The position numbers were made by a program, and so were the translations under genes. The notes beneath the pieces are model-generated. The model was not told the origin of the DNA and made no database searches. It was given only the letters and a program-made list of their open reading frames with translations. A stretch of DNA of 64,000 bases from NCBI RefSeq assembly GCF_000612545.2, contig NZ_CP097800.1, positions 6,998,001-7,062,000 of the forward strand, read 5' to 3'. Below are positions 25,425 to 34,503 of the stretch, piece after piece. The DNA is from Streptomyces sp. PCS3-D2. Its GTDB lineage: Bacteria; Actinomycetota; Actinomycetes; Streptomycetales; Streptomycetaceae. Numbering within the stretch: position 1 is the first letter of the stretch; each line of letters opens with the position of its first letter.

Positions 25425-25838
25425 GTGCCCGGGATCGACGAATGCCTGCTCGAAGCCATGGCCCTGCCTGGTGCGCGGGGGGCCGCGCTGGTCGACTGGA
25501 GCAGCGGGCTGGCTCTCGGCACCATCGGGGAATCACCCGTGGGGGACCACGAGACCACCGCCGCCGAGACCGCCGAGCTGGCCCGTGCGGCCGCGGAGTA
25601 CGAGTCCTTCGCCCGCGCCGAGGAGGGTCCGGCCCTCGGTGACGTGGTGGGCCCGCCCGGCCCGCCCGTCGAGGACCTGATCGTCACCACCCGCAGTGGC
25701 TACCACGTCCTGCGCTTCGTCGAGACGAGCTTCGACAGCAGCGTCTTCCTGCACGTCTGGCTCGACCGGGCCGAGGGCAACCTCGCCCTCGCCCGCCTCA
25801 AACTCAGGGCCCTGGCCGAAGGGCTGGTGCTCCGGTGA
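25425..25838 (+). CDS. Roadblock/LC7-domain protein 1
   Basis: A 137-residue roadblock/LC7-type protein. GARGAALVDWSSGLALGTIGE and the strand-rich VEDLIVTTRSGYHVLRFVETSFDSSVFLHVWLDRAEGNLALARLKL resemble the third roadblock gene of this cluster (27226). GTG 25425 is used because GGAGGGGAG lies just upstream. Roadblock proteins usually regulate small Ras/Arf-like GTPases. The stop overlaps the next start (GTGA), indicating translational coupling. Confidence 0.75.
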   Translation: MPGIDECLLEAMALPGARGAALVDWSSGLALGTIGESPVGDHETTAAETAELARAAAEYESFARAEEGPALGDVVGPPGPPVEDLIVTTRSGYHVLRFVETSFDSSVFLHVWLDRAEGNLALARLKLRALAEGLVLR

Positions 25839-26626
25839 CCACCCCGGCAACGGCCCCGAACGCCCTGGCGGCCGTGTCCCCCCTCCTCACCCGGCTCGCC
25901 GCGGAGCGGGCCACCGGTGCCCTGCTCCGCGACCGCGGCACCCTCTTCCTGGAGGACGGCCGAATAGTCCACGCGGAGAGCCCCGCCACCCCCGGTCTCG
26001 ACGTCCTCCTCACCACCGGTGGCGGCCTCGCCCCCGAACGGTGGCGCGAGGCGGTGGACCGGGCCGGGGCCCGCCGCCAGGTCGCCCGCTTCCTCGTGGA
26101 CAGCGGCGGGCTGGCCGGCGGGGAGCTCGAAATATGCCATCTCGCCGCCATCTTCGACGCCGCCTTCTTCGCCCTGTCCCCGGGGAGCGGCCCCTCTCGG
26201 TTCCGCCGAGGAGCCACCCACTGGATCGGCTCCGTCCGCTCCGTTCCGGCTGCCGCCGTCGAACGGGAGACCCGGCGCCGCCGTGAACTGCTCGACGCGG
26301 TCTGGCCGTACCCGCTGCTCGACACCGCCCCGGTGGTGCCGCGGGCGGCCGCGCCGGGTCAGACCGTCACCGCGCGGCAGCGGACCCTGCTGGAGCGGGC
26401 GGACGGTGTGCGCACCCCGGCCGACCTGGCCTGGGTACTGGGGCGGCCCGCCTTCCACACCCTGCTCGACGTACGCCGCCTCGCGGCCGCCGGACTGGTC
26501 GAAACGCCGCACAGCCCGGCCCCCCCGCCGGTCGACGTACCCCTGCCCGACTGGATGACCCAGGCCCAATCCCCGGACGTGGCGCTGCTCCGCCGGTTAC
26601 GCGACGCACTGGAGGCAAGCCTGTGA
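25835..26626 (+). CDS. PATAN/DUF4388-like protein with winged-helix-like C-terminus
   Basis: A 263-residue protein. The N-terminal LTRLAAERATGALLRDRGTLFLEDGRIVHAESPATPGLDVLL is the PATAN/DUF4388 pattern (a short effector-type domain read as 'gain of output'). The C-terminal part (TARQRTLLERADGVRTPADLAWVLGRPAFHTLLDVRRLAAAGLVE) resembles a winged helix. It overlaps the preceding roadblock gene by 4 bp and its stop overlaps an upstream GTG option of the next gene. Probably a cytoplasmic adaptor or regulator working with the roadblock proteins; no enzyme motif was seen. Confidence 0.65.
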   Translation: MTTPATAPNALAAVSPLLTRLAAERATGALLRDRGTLFLEDGRIVHAESPATPGLDVLLTTGGGLAPERWREAVDRAGARRQVARFLVDSGGLAGGELEICHLAAIFDAAFFALSPGSGPSRFRRGATHWIGSVRSVPAAAVERETRRRRELLDAVWPYPLLDTAPVVPRAAAPGQTVTARQRTLLERADGVRTPADLAWVLGRPAFHTLLDVRRLAAAGLVETPHSPAPPPVDVPLPDWMTQAQSPDVALLRRLRDALEASL

Positions 26627-26697
26627 GGCTCCCGCTGCGACCGGCCCTGCGCGCCGACCGCTCCGAGCGTAGGCAGCCCGAAAGGAGAAAGGCCGAC

Positions 26698-27117
26698 ATG
26701 AGTACGGTGCCCCCCGAGGCGGAGGCCGAGATACTCGCCGAGCTCCGCAGGCTGCGGGCCCGCGTACCCCAGCTCACCGGTGCCCTCGCCGCGAGCTCCG
26801 ACGGCTTCGTCCTCGCCCAGGACAGCGCCGCCGCCGAGGCCGAGGCCGTCGCGGCACTGACCGCCGCCGCCCTCGGCGTGGCCCAGCGGCTCAGTGACAG
26901 CACCGGTCAGGGAGCGTTCCGCGAGCTGCTCGTACGCGGCGCCGACGGGTACGTGGCCACCTACGCGGCGGGCGCGGCGGCCGTCCTGACCCTGACCGCC
27001 GAGCCGCGCGTCAACGTCGGGCGCCTCCATCTGGAGGCGCGGCGCTCCAGCGTGCGCATCGCCGAACTCATCGAACGCGTGCTCGCGCGCCGGGGCTCCG
27101 GCGCCGGGCCGGTCTGA
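26698..27117 (+). CDS. Roadblock/LC7-domain protein 2
   Basis: A 139-residue roadblock-type protein: ELRRLRARVPQLTGALAASSDGFVLAQDSA followed by ALTAAALGVAQRLSDSTGQGAFRELLVRGADGYVATYAAG...VLTLTAEPRVNVGRLHLEARRSSVRIAELI, the usual strand-helix order of the fold. ATG 26698 is chosen because AAAGGAG precedes it; a GTG 25 codons upstream, overlapping the previous stop, is an alternative. This copy is of the type found next to CvnD-like GTPases, yet no GTPase gene is in the cluster. Confidence 0.75.
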   Translation: MSTVPPEAEAEILAELRRLRARVPQLTGALAASSDGFVLAQDSAAAEAEAVAALTAAALGVAQRLSDSTGQGAFRELLVRGADGYVATYAAGAAAVLTLTAEPRVNVGRLHLEARRSSVRIAELIERVLARRGSGAGPV

Positions 27118-27225
27118 TCCGGGCACGGGCCCGACCGCACACGGGCCCCGCCGCGCGCGGGGCGACTACAGCACGTCACATCACATCGCAATCGGTTACA
27201 GCACAACGAGAAAGAGGTACCTCTC

Positions 27226-27600
27226 ATGGTCAACGTGGAGACCGCGCTCAAGGAAGCCACCACCCTCATCGAGGGCGCGATCGGCGCAGCCCTGGTCGAC
27301 TACGGCAGCGGCATGGCCCTCGGCACCATCGGCGGTGGCAAGGACCTCGACCTCTCGGTCGCCGCGGCCGGCAACACCGACGTGGTGCGTGCCAAGGTCC
27401 GCACGATGGAGCTCCTCGGCCTGAACGACGAGATCGAGGACATCCTCATCACGCTGGGGAGTCAGTACCACCTGATCCGGCTCATGAAGGGGCGGACGTC
27501 CGTGGGCTTCTTCCTCTACCTGGCGCTCGACAAGAAGCGGGCCAACCTCGCCATGGCGCGCCATCAGCTGAAGAGGATCGAGGCCGAACTGGAGATCTGA
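27226..27600 (+). CDS. Roadblock/LC7-domain protein 3
   Basis: A 124-residue protein: [31 protein letters not shown], then [52 protein letters not shown]. It is a close relative of roadblock protein 1 (shared GAALVD-x-x-SG-x-ALGTIG). ATG 27226 follows AAAGAGG. It is separated from roadblock 2 by 108 bp and may have its own promoter; a terminator follows. Confidence 0.8.
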   Translation: MVNVETALKEATTLIEGAIGAALVDYGSGMALGTIGGGKDLDLSVAAAGNTDVVRAKVRTMELLGLNDEIEDILITLGSQYHLIRLMKGRTSVGFFLYLALDKKRANLAMARHQLKRIEAELEI

Positions 27601-27648
27601 ACCGGCCGCCGACCGGGACGGACAGCGTTCCATCGCAGCGTCGAAGTG

Positions 27649-27676
27649 GCGGACGGCTGAATTCTTTGCCGTCCGC
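27649..27676 (+). terminator. Terminator after the roadblock genes
   Basis: GCGGACGGC and GCCGTCCGC form perfect 9-bp arms around a 10-nt loop, 49 bp after the third roadblock gene. Confidence 0.7.
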
Positions 27677-27699
27677 TCCGGCGATCAGTTCCCGATGCC

Positions 27700-27790
27700 C
27701 CATATGGGTGGAGTTTATAGCTCTGTTACAGAGTAAGATGCTGTGAGCTGATCATCGAAAAAGCAAAAAAACGCTGGAGAAACCGCCACC
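27700..27790 (+). promoter_or_regulatory. AT-rich promoter region of the GT2-TagF gene
   Basis: About 90 bp of unusually low GC for this window, including the small inverted repeat CTCTGTTACAGAG (27721-27733) and an A-rich tract (GAAAAAGCAAAAAAACGC) before GGAGA and the start codon. It probably holds the promoter; the exact -10 and -35 cannot be fixed. Confidence 0.4.
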
Positions 27791-27791
27791 C

Positions 27792-30700
27792 ATGCCCCCG
27801 CGCCTGAGCATCGTCGTCCCCGTCTACAACGTCGAGCTCTACCTCGACGAGTGCCTGGAATCCATCGCCGCTCAGACCTTCGGCGACTTCGAGGCCATCC
27901 TGGTGGACGACGGCTCCACGGACACCAGTGCCGTCATAGCCAAGGCCTTCGCGGCGCGTGACAAGCGCTTCCGGGTTGTCATGCAGGAGAACGCCGGTCT
28001 CGGCGCGGCCCGCAACGCCGGCGCCCGCCACATCCACCCGGACAGCGAGTACCTGGCCTTCGTCGACAGCGACGACACCATGCCGGACTACGCCTACCAG
28101 CGGCTGATCGAAGCCCTCGACGAGACGGGCTCCGACTTCGCCGGAGGCAACGTCAAGCGCTTCCGCTCGGTCGGCATGAACCCGTCGTGGGGCCACCGGG
28201 CCGCCTTCGCCAGGACGCAGTTGCGGACGCACATCTCCAGGTTCCCGGCGCTGGTCACCGACCGCACCGCCTGGAACAAGGTCTACCGGCGCACCTTCTG
28301 GGACGAGCACGGCTTCCAGTACCCGGAGGGCATCCTCTACGAGGACGCCCCCGTCAGCATCCCCGCGCACTACTTCGCCTCCAGCGTCGACATCCTCAGC
28401 GACTTCGTCTACAACTGGCGCGTCCGCGAGACCGGAGAGCGCTCCATCACCCAGCGCTCCACCGACCCGGTCTCCCTCATCGACCGCGTGAAGTCCGTCC
28501 GCCTGGTCCGCGAGTCGCTCAAGGCGAAGCCGGGCGCCACGTACGAGCGCTATCTGCGCGACTACGACCACAACGTGCTGAGCGAGGAACTCCCGCTCAT
28601 CTACAAGTACGTCGCCGAGGGCGGCCCCGACTTCCGCGCCGCGTTCGTCAAGGAGGTCGGCGGTCTCGTCCGCGAGATCGGCACCGGTCCCTGGTCCGAC
28701 CTGACCGTCGCGGACCGTCTCAAGGCCTACCTCGCCGGCGAAGGCCGCGTCGAGGACTTCATCGCGCTCCTGAACCACCAGCGCGACTACAGCTACAGCG
28801 TGCCGGTCAAGGGCCTCGCCCGCCCGCAGGCCGACTACCCCTTCCTGCAGGGCCGCCCGCCGGTCCCCGCCAAGATCCTCACCCTGGGCACGCGCGAGCT
28901 CCGCGTCGTCAGCCGCCTGGAGCAGGCGGCGTGGTCCGACGGCAAGCTGCTGCTGCGCGGCTACGCCCTGCCCGGCCACCTCGGTGCGGAGAGCCGCCTC
29001 GGTTCGCGCAAGATGCTGGTCTTCCGCGAGCGCGGCAAGCGGCGCCGCTCCGTCGTCAGCACTCGTACGGTCGCCTCCCCGATGGCCACCGTGAAGTCGC
29101 CGCACCTCGCCCTCCGGCACGCCGACTGGGCCGGCTTCACCGCCGTCGTCGACCCCGCGATCTTCCAGTCCGGCGGCAAGTGGCACGACGGGACGTGGAC
29201 CACCTCCATCGCCGTCACCGGCGCCGGCGGCCTGCACCGTGCCCGCCTCCGCGGCGGTGAGCACGACACCGGCCAGAACCCGCCCCCGTTCTGGGTCGCC
29301 CCCGACGTCCGCATCGTCCCGGCCGTCTCCGGCGCCCTCACCATCCAGGTCGAGACGACCCGCGCCCGCGGGCTGGACGCCCGGCCCGCCGGTGACGACG
29401 CCGTCGAGATCATCGGCGAACTCTCCCCGGGGGTCGACGCCGGCCGCCTCAAGGCCGTCCACGTCACCACCGGCACCAGCCTCGAATTCCCGCTGGAGAC
29501 GGGCGCCGCCACCGCCGGCCCGACCCCCTTCACCGCCCGGGTCGGGCTGGCCGACCTGGCCGCCGTACCGGATGCCGCGTGCGAGCCCGGTGGGTGGAGC
29601 CCCGAGCCGTGGAGCCTCTCCGTGGTCGGTGCCGACGGCGTCGAGCACCGCCTGGCCCACGACGAGCGCGGCGGCTTCAACGGCCTCGTCCTGCCCCTGC
29701 CCGGCCAGAGCGCGGGCCGCGCCCTGTTCGTCAAGCGCGGCAACACCGGCCACCTCACCCTCTCCGTGCAGCCCTCCCCGCCGCTCGTCGACGAGGTCCG
29801 GGCCGAGGACGGCACCCTGACCCTGCGGGGCCGTTTCGCGGCGCCCGCCGACGAGCCCTACGAGCTCGTCCTGCACAACGCGCACGGCATGGAGTTCAGC
29901 TACCCCGTCACCCGGGACGGCGACGCCTTCGAGGCCACCTTCCGGCCCGTGCTCCCCCAGCCCTTCGCCGGCCGCACCACGCTTCCCGAGGGCCGCTGGT
30001 GGCCCACGCTGCGCCCGGCCGCCGAGGGCGGCACCACCGCGGGCCTGCTCGGTGTGGACCGCGGTGCCCCGGTCCAGATGTGCCCCGGGCTCCTCTTCTC
30101 CGGTCCGCACCCGGTCACCGTCCAGGGCCGCCGGATGCGCATCGAGACCCGCTTCCACGACCGCATGGCGCTCGTCGCCGACCCGCTGCTGAGCCCGCAC
30201 GACCGCTCCCGCCACGCGCAGCGCGTCGCCCGCTTCGAGACCTACCCGGCGCAGCGCGCCCTGCCGGTCAAGGACATCGTCGTCTACGACACCTTCCAGG
30301 GTTACGGCGCCGGCGACGCGCCGCGCGCCATCCACGAGGAACTGCTGCGCCGCGGCGAGAAGGTCGAGCACGTCTGGTTGGTCAAGGACGGCCGCGCCGA
30401 GGTCCCTGCGACCGCCCGCGCCGTGCAGTACAACAGCGTGGAGTCCTGGGAACTCATGGCCCGTGCCCGCTACGTCGTGACCAACGACAGCGTGCCGGCG
30501 CTGTTCCAGCGCCGCGCGGGCCAGGTGGTCGTGCAGACCTGGCACGGCACGCCGATCAAGCAGATCGGGCACGACTTCGTGCACGACTACTACACGAGCC
30601 CGGAAATCCTGGAGGGGCTCGCGCACGACAGCGCCCAGTGGTCGCTGCTGGCTTCGCCGAGCTCGTACGCGACGCCCGTGCTCAAGCGCGCCCTCGGCTA

Positions 30701-31367
30701 CGACGGAGAGGTCATCGAGGTCGGCAGCCCGCGCACCGACGCGCTGGTGAAGCCGGACGCGCAGCGGATCGCCGAGGTCCGGCGCCGGCTCGGCCTGCCC
30801 GAGGGCAAGAAGGTCGTCCTCTACATGCCCACCTGGCGCGAGAACTGCGAGGGCTGGTCCGGCGGCTACAAGCTCGACCAGCGGATCGACCTGGAGCAGG
30901 CCCGCCGCGAGCTCGGCGAGGACCACGTCCTGCTGATCCGGGGCCACCACCACGTCACCGAGCAGGTCCGCGAGGGCGTTCGTGACGGTTTCGTCGTCGA
31001 CGTGTCCCGCTGGCCCGACGCCACCGACCTGCTGCTGGTCGCCGACGTACTGATCTCGGACTACTCCTCCGCGATCTTCGACTTCGCGCTCACCGACCGG
31101 CCGATCCTGCTCTTCACGTACGACCTGGAGCACTACCGCGGCACGCTGCGCGGCTTCAACTTCGACCTGGAGGAGAAGGCCCCCGGCCCGCTGCTGGCCG
31201 ACTCGGCGAGTCTGATCGAGGCCGTGCGCAACGTGGACGCGATCGGAGCCGAGTACGCCTCGGCGCGGGCTGCGTTCCGCGAGGAGTTCTGCGACCTGGA
31301 CAACGGCGACGCCGCCGAGCGGGTCGTCGACCGGATGCTCGCCATGGGCGCGGAGCCCGCGAAGTAG
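27792..31367 (+). CDS. GT2 glycosyltransferase fused to TagF-like CDP-glycerol transferase
   Basis: A 1191-residue bifunctional enzyme for wall teichoic-acid-like polymers. The N-terminal GT-A domain (residues about 5-330) begins LSIVVPVYNVELYLDECLES and has the DXD-type DSDD in AFVDSDDTMPDY. The middle (about 400-800) is beta-rich and without a known motif. The C-terminal GT-B domain (about 830-1180) matches CDP-glycerol glycerophosphotransferases: VVQTWHGTPIKQIGHDF, VVLYMPTWRENCEG, LIRGHHHV and LLVADVLISDYSSAIFDFALTDRPILLFTYDLEHYR. No membrane segment is obvious, so it acts at the inner membrane face. GT2-TagF fusions occur in actinomycete wall-polymer loci, though no other wall genes are adjacent here. 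Confidence 0.85.
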   Translation: MPPRLSIVVPVYNVELYLDECLESIAAQTFGDFEAILVDDGSTDTSAVIAKAFAARDKRFRVVMQENAGLGAARNAGARHIHPDSEYLAFVDSDDTMPDYAYQRLIEALDETGSDFAGGNVKRFRSVGMNPSWGHRAAFARTQLRTHISRFPALVTDRTAWNKVYRRTFWDEHGFQYPEGILYEDAPVSIPAHYFASSVDILSDFVYNWRVRETGERSITQRSTDPVSLIDRVKSVRLVRESLKAKPGATYERYLRDYDHNVLSEELPLIYKYVAEGGPDFRAAFVKEVGGLVREIGTGPWSDLTVADRLKAYLAGEGRVEDFIALLNHQRDYSYSVPVKGLARPQADYPFLQGRPPVPAKILTLGTRELRVVSRLEQAAWSDGKLLLRGYALPGHLGAESRLGSRKMLVFRERGKRRRSVVSTRTVASPMATVKSPHLALRHADWAGFTAVVDPAIFQSGGKWHDGTWTTSIAVTGAGGLHRARLRGGEHDTGQNPPPFWVAPDVRIVPAVSGALTIQVETTRARGLDARPAGDDAVEIIGELSPGVDAGRLKAVHVTTGTSLEFPLETGAATAGPTPFTARVGLADLAAVPDAACEPGGWSPEPWSLSVVGADGVEHRLAHDERGGFNGLVLPLPGQSAGRALFVKRGNTGHLTLSVQPSPPLVDEVRAEDGTLTLRGRFAAPADEPYELVLHNAHGMEFSYPVTRDGDAFEATFRPVLPQPFAGRTTLPEGRWWPTLRPAAEGGTTAGLLGVDRGAPVQMCPGLLFSGPHPVTVQGRRMRIETRFHDRMALVADPLLSPHDRSRHAQRVARFETYPAQRALPVKDIVVYDTFQGYGAGDAPRAIHEELLRRGEKVEHVWLVKDGRAEVPATARAVQYNSVESWELMARARYVVTNDSVPALFQRRAGQVVVQTWHGTPIKQIGHDFVHDYYTSPEILEGLAHDSAQWSLLASPSSYATPVLKRALGYDGEVIEVGSPRTDALVKPDAQRIAEVRRRLGLPEGKKVVLYMPTWRENCEGWSGGYKLDQRIDLEQARRELGEDHVLLIRGHHHVTEQVREGVRDGFVVDVSRWPDATDLLLVADVLISDYSSAIFDFALTDRPILLFTYDLEHYRGTLRGFNFDLEEKAPGPLLADSASLIEAVRNVDAIGAEYASARAAFREEFCDLDNGDAAERVVDRMLAMGAEPAK

Positions 31368-31397
31368 GCCGTACGGTCGCATTCCCGGCCGAAGGAG

Positions 31398-31442
31398 GAC
31401 CGGCCCCGGACCCGCCGATGAATTTCGGGTTCGGGGCCGGTC
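31398..31442 (+). terminator. Terminator of the GT2-TagF gene
   Basis: A 17-bp stem with one G-T mismatch (GACCGGCCCCGGACCCG against CGGGTTCGGGGCCGGTC) and an 11-nt loop, 31 bp after the stop. Confidence 0.7.
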
Positions 31443-31492
31443 TGTATGGGTGGAGCGCTACCACCCGTCCACCCACCGGCCTGGAGGCAGAG

Positions 31493-31984
31493 ATGAGCGG
31501 CAACGGATTCACCACGTGTCTGTGGTTCGACGGCGACGCGGAAGCGGCCGCCGCGTACTACCTGTCGGTCTTCAAGGACGGCAGGCTCGGGCGGATCGCG
31601 CGCTACACCGAGGCGAACCCCGAGTCGGAGGGGTCGGTGATGACCGTCGAGTTCGAGATCAACGGGCAGCGGTTCGTAGCCCTCAACGGTGGGCCGCAGT
31701 TCCGCTTCACCGAGGCGATCTCCTTCCAGATCGACTGCGCCGACGAGTCCGAGGCCGACTACTACTACGACGTGCTGACCAGGGACGGTGGCCAGGAGTC
31801 CGCCTGCGGGTGGGTCAAGGACCGGTTCGGTGTGTCCTGGCAGGTCATCCCGCCGGGGGTCGTCGACCTGGTCAGCGACCCGGACCCGCAGCGGGCCGCC
31901 CGGGCCATGGCCGCGATGATGACGATGAAGAAGCTGGACGTGGCGCGGATGCGCCGGGCCGCCGACGCGGATCAGCCCCGCTAG
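31493..31984 (+). CDS. VOC-family PhnB-like protein
   Basis: A 163-residue protein of the 3-demethylubiquinone-methyltransferase-like (PhnB) branch of the vicinal oxygen chelate superfamily: TTCLWFDGDAEAAAAYYLSVF, EFEINGQRFVALNGGPQFRFTEAISFQI and CGWVKDRFGVSWQVIP. These small proteins are common in actinomycetes and their substrates are unknown; despite the domain name they are not methyltransferases. ATG 31493 follows GGAGGCAGAG, a good ribosome binding site. Confidence 0.85.
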   Translation: MSGNGFTTCLWFDGDAEAAAAYYLSVFKDGRLGRIARYTEANPESEGSVMTVEFEINGQRFVALNGGPQFRFTEAISFQIDCADESEADYYYDVLTRDGGQESACGWVKDRFGVSWQVIPPGVVDLVSDPDPQRAARAMAAMMTMKKLDVARMRRAADADQPR

Positions 31985-32070
31985 CGCTGTGGCCGGCAAG
32001 CCCTCCTGGTCGCGGTGCCAGGCCGTCTCTTCCGGATCTTGCCTGACGCGTAAGACCCGAAAGCGACAGC

Positions 32071-32805
32071 CTAGGCGCCGCGCTCGGCGATTCGGGTCAG
32101 CAGTGCCGGCAGCGAGGTTCCGATCGGCTCGCGCACGACCTCGTCGGCGAGGGCGTCGTACGGGGTCTCCTCCGCGTTCACGATGATCAGCCGGGCCCCG
32201 TCCTCCGCGGCCATTCCCACCAGCGAGGCGGCCGGCTGCACCTGCAGCGTCGACCCGACGGCGACAAAGATCTGGCACCCCTTCGCCACGGCCGTCGCCC
32301 GTCCCAGCACCACGGGGTCGAGCCGCTGGCCGAACATCACGGTGGCCGCCTTGAGGATCCCGCCGCACGCCAGGCAGGCGGGATCCGGTTCCCCGGCGGC
32401 CACCCGGGCCAGTGCCCGGTCCATTCCGGACCGCGCGTAACACGCCGTGCAGACCACCGACCGGGCGGTGCCGTGCAGCTCGAAAACCTTCCGTTCGGGC
32501 ATCCCGGCGCGCTGGTGCAGCCCGTCGACGTTCTGGGTGAGGACCCGGACCGGGGTGCCGGCGCGCTCAAGCCCGGCCACCGCCCTGTGCGCTGCGTTCG
32601 GCCGCGCTCCGAGGGCGCCGATCTCGGCCCGCATCAGCCAGGACCGCCGCCGGATCTCCGGATCGGCCATGTAGTACTCGTACGTCACGAGCTTCTCGGC
32701 TTCGGGTTCACGGCGCCACAGGCCCTGTGGTCCCCGGTAGTCCGCGATTCCGGAGTCCGTGGACACCCCGGCCCCGGTGAACACGGCTACGAGTGGCTTC
32801 CTCAT
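32071..32805 (-). CDS. Sir2-family NAD-dependent protein deacylase
   Basis: A 244-residue sirtuin. The NAD motifs are complete: [15 protein letters not shown] (residues 11-25), [12 protein letters not shown] with FELHGT (catalytic His), and [13 protein letters not shown]. The zinc site is formed by CTACY and CLACGG. Sirtuins remove acetyl or other acyl groups from lysines, using NAD+. The Tyr/Arg pair that marks class III desuccinylases is not obvious. ATG 32805 is the natural start ([13 protein letters not shown]). Convergent with the VOC gene. Confidence 0.9.
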   Translation of the reverse strand: MRKPLVAVFTGAGVSTDSGIADYRGPQGLWRREPEAEKLVTYEYYMADPEIRRRSWLMRAEIGALGARPNAAHRAVAGLERAGTPVRVLTQNVDGLHQRAGMPERKVFELHGTARSVVCTACYARSGMDRALARVAAGEPDPACLACGGILKAATVMFGQRLDPVVLGRATAVAKGCQIFVAVGSTLQVQPAASLVGMAAEDGARLIIVNAEETPYDALADEVVREPIGTSLPALLTRIAERGA

Positions 32806-32960
32806 GCCTCGACCCTACGTACGGCCGCCACCCGCCCGCGAGGCCTTTTGCGGCGCGGGGGCCGCAGGGGGCGGGCGTCTGCGGTGAATCCCGGCCCCCA
32901 CAGGAGTGAGATCCGCGGCGAGCGCTTCCGGGGGACCGACCGGGCGGGTACAGACCGGAC

Positions 32961-33425
32961 ATGACGCTGACGTCCCACAGCCTTGGTGCCCTGCTGCTGC
33001 CCCTGCTGGCGCTGCCGTTCATGCCGCCCGACCCCGCGATCGCCGCGCCCACCGTGCCCGCGGCCGTGATGCCCGCACCCGTCGCGCCCCCGGTCGCCTC
33101 GCAAGGGCACACCGCGGATCGGATCGGCCGCTTCCTCACCCGCTTCTACCGGGAGCACGGCCCGTCCGAGCACGACCGCCTCCACCACGTCTCGCAGGTC
33201 CTGCGGGACCGGCAGCAGGCGAACGCGGAACGGGACGTCCTGCTCTGCGCGCAGGGCGAACCGCAGGACATCGGCATCGGTCCGGTCACCGTCGCCCCGG
33301 CGGCCGGGGTCGGCTGGGCCACCGTCACCACCCACTGGGGCTCGGACGGCACCGACACCTTCACCGCGTACGTACGACTCGACTCCCGGCCCATCCGGAT
33401 CGACGACGTGATCTGCGCGGGCTGA
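32961..33425 (+). CDS. Small secreted protein of unknown function
   Basis: A 154-residue protein with an N-terminal signal sequence (LGALLLPLLALPFMPPDPAIA, cleaved near residue 29) and a Pro/Ala-rich linker. A compact mature domain follows, with RIGRFLTRFYREHGPSEHDRLHHVSQVL and two cysteines (VLLCAQG and DVICAG) that could pair. It has no lipobox and no transmembrane anchor after the signal. I do not recognise the family; homologous small exported proteins are common in streptomycetes. Confidence 0.6.
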   Translation: MTLTSHSLGALLLPLLALPFMPPDPAIAAPTVPAAVMPAPVAPPVASQGHTADRIGRFLTRFYREHGPSEHDRLHHVSQVLRDRQQANAERDVLLCAQGEPQDIGIGPVTVAPAAGVGWATVTTHWGSDGTDTFTAYVRLDSRPIRIDDVICAG

Positions 33426-33576
33426 GCGGTCCGTTCGGCGATCCGCCGCCGCCCCGCCAGCGCGGGCGCGCCTGCCCGCGACGGCCCCGGCGGACGGTGT
33501 CCGGTGCGCCGCCGACGAGGACGGCGGCCGATCGGGCACTCCTGCGCACATCATCCGTATCTGGTACAACACGGCT

Positions 33577-34431
33577 ATGACGGGATTCGAGATCACCGGG
33601 GCGAGCGCCGCGGACATGGAGATGATCCGCCGCTGGGCCGAGGACGAAGGCTGGAACCCGGGGGACTCGGACCGCTTCGCCTTCGCCGTGGCCGACCCCG
33701 AGGGCTTCCTCGTCGGGCGGCTCGACGGGGAGCCGGTCGCCTGCATCTCCGCCGTCCGCTACGGAGCAGGCTTCGGTTTCATCGGTTTCTACATCGCCCG
33801 CCCGGCCTTCCGGGGCCGCGGCTACGGCATCCGGCTCTGGCGTGCCGGGATGGAGCGCCTCGACGGCCGGCTCATCGGCCTGGACGGGGTCGTCGAGCAG
33901 CAGGACAACTACCGCAGGTCCGGGTTTCGTTCGGCCTGGAACAACATCCGTGTCGAAGGCGTGCCCCAGGGCGGTGACGACGCGACGAGTGAGGAAGGGG
34001 TCGAGATCGTGGACGCCGCCACGCTCCCCTTCGGCCTCCTTGCCGCCTACGACCGGCGCTTCTTCCCCGCGCCGCGGGACGCCTTCCTGTCCGCGTGGAC
34101 CGGGCTGCCCGGCCGGACCGCGCTGGCGGCCGTCCGCGACGGCCGGATCGAGGGCCTCGGGGTGATCCGCCCGTGCAGTGCCGCCCACCGGATCGGTCCC
34201 CTGTACGCGGCCACCCCGGCGGTGGCGGCGGCCCTGTTGCGGCGGCTCGCACGGCATGCACCGGGCGGGCTGGTCGCGGTGGACGCCCCGGACGCGAACC
34301 CGGAGGCGACCGCGCTCTTCAAGGGCCTCGGGCTGGTTCCGACCTTCGAGGCCGCCCGGATGTACACCGGTCCGGTCCCCGAGCTCGCCCTGGCCGAGCT
34401 GTTCGGTGTGACCAGCCTCGAACTCGGCTGA
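33577..34431 (+). CDS. GNAT-family N-acetyltransferase
   Basis: A 284-residue protein with an N-terminal GNAT domain: GFIGFYIARPAFRGRGYGIRLWRAGMERL holds the acetyl-CoA binding R/Q-x-x-G-x-G/A loop (RGRGYG). A second, diverged GNAT-like half (residues about 145-284, TALAAVRDGRIEGLGVIRPC) follows, the two-domain layout seen in YitI/YjgM-type proteins. The acceptor is unknown. Convergent with the subtilisin-inhibitor gene; a terminator lies between them. Confidence 0.85.
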   Translation: MTGFEITGASAADMEMIRRWAEDEGWNPGDSDRFAFAVADPEGFLVGRLDGEPVACISAVRYGAGFGFIGFYIARPAFRGRGYGIRLWRAGMERLDGRLIGLDGVVEQQDNYRRSGFRSAWNNIRVEGVPQGGDDATSEEGVEIVDAATLPFGLLAAYDRRFFPAPRDAFLSAWTGLPGRTALAAVRDGRIEGLGVIRPCSAAHRIGPLYAATPAVAAALLRRLARHAPGGLVAVDAPDANPEATALFKGLGLVPTFEAARMYTGPVPELALAELFGVTSLELG

Positions 34432-34453
34432 GGAGCCGCCGACTCGGGCGGTG

Positions 34454-34486
34454 GGCCGGGCGGCGGTCGCACGGCGCCGCCCGGCC
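34454..34486. terminator. Bidirectional terminator
   Basis: GGCCGGGCGGCG and CGCCGCCCGGCC form perfect 12-bp arms with a 9-nt loop, between the convergent GNAT and protease-inhibitor genes. Confidence 0.7.
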
Positions 34487-34503
34487 GGTCGCCTCACGCG
34501 GGA

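Noticed and set aside
27726-31382. Very long open frame on the minus strand (1218 codons) opposite the GT2-TagF gene
   Set aside because: It mirrors the coding strand with Asp/Ala/Gly-rich composition and no recognisable motif; high GC leaves few stops on the opposite strand.
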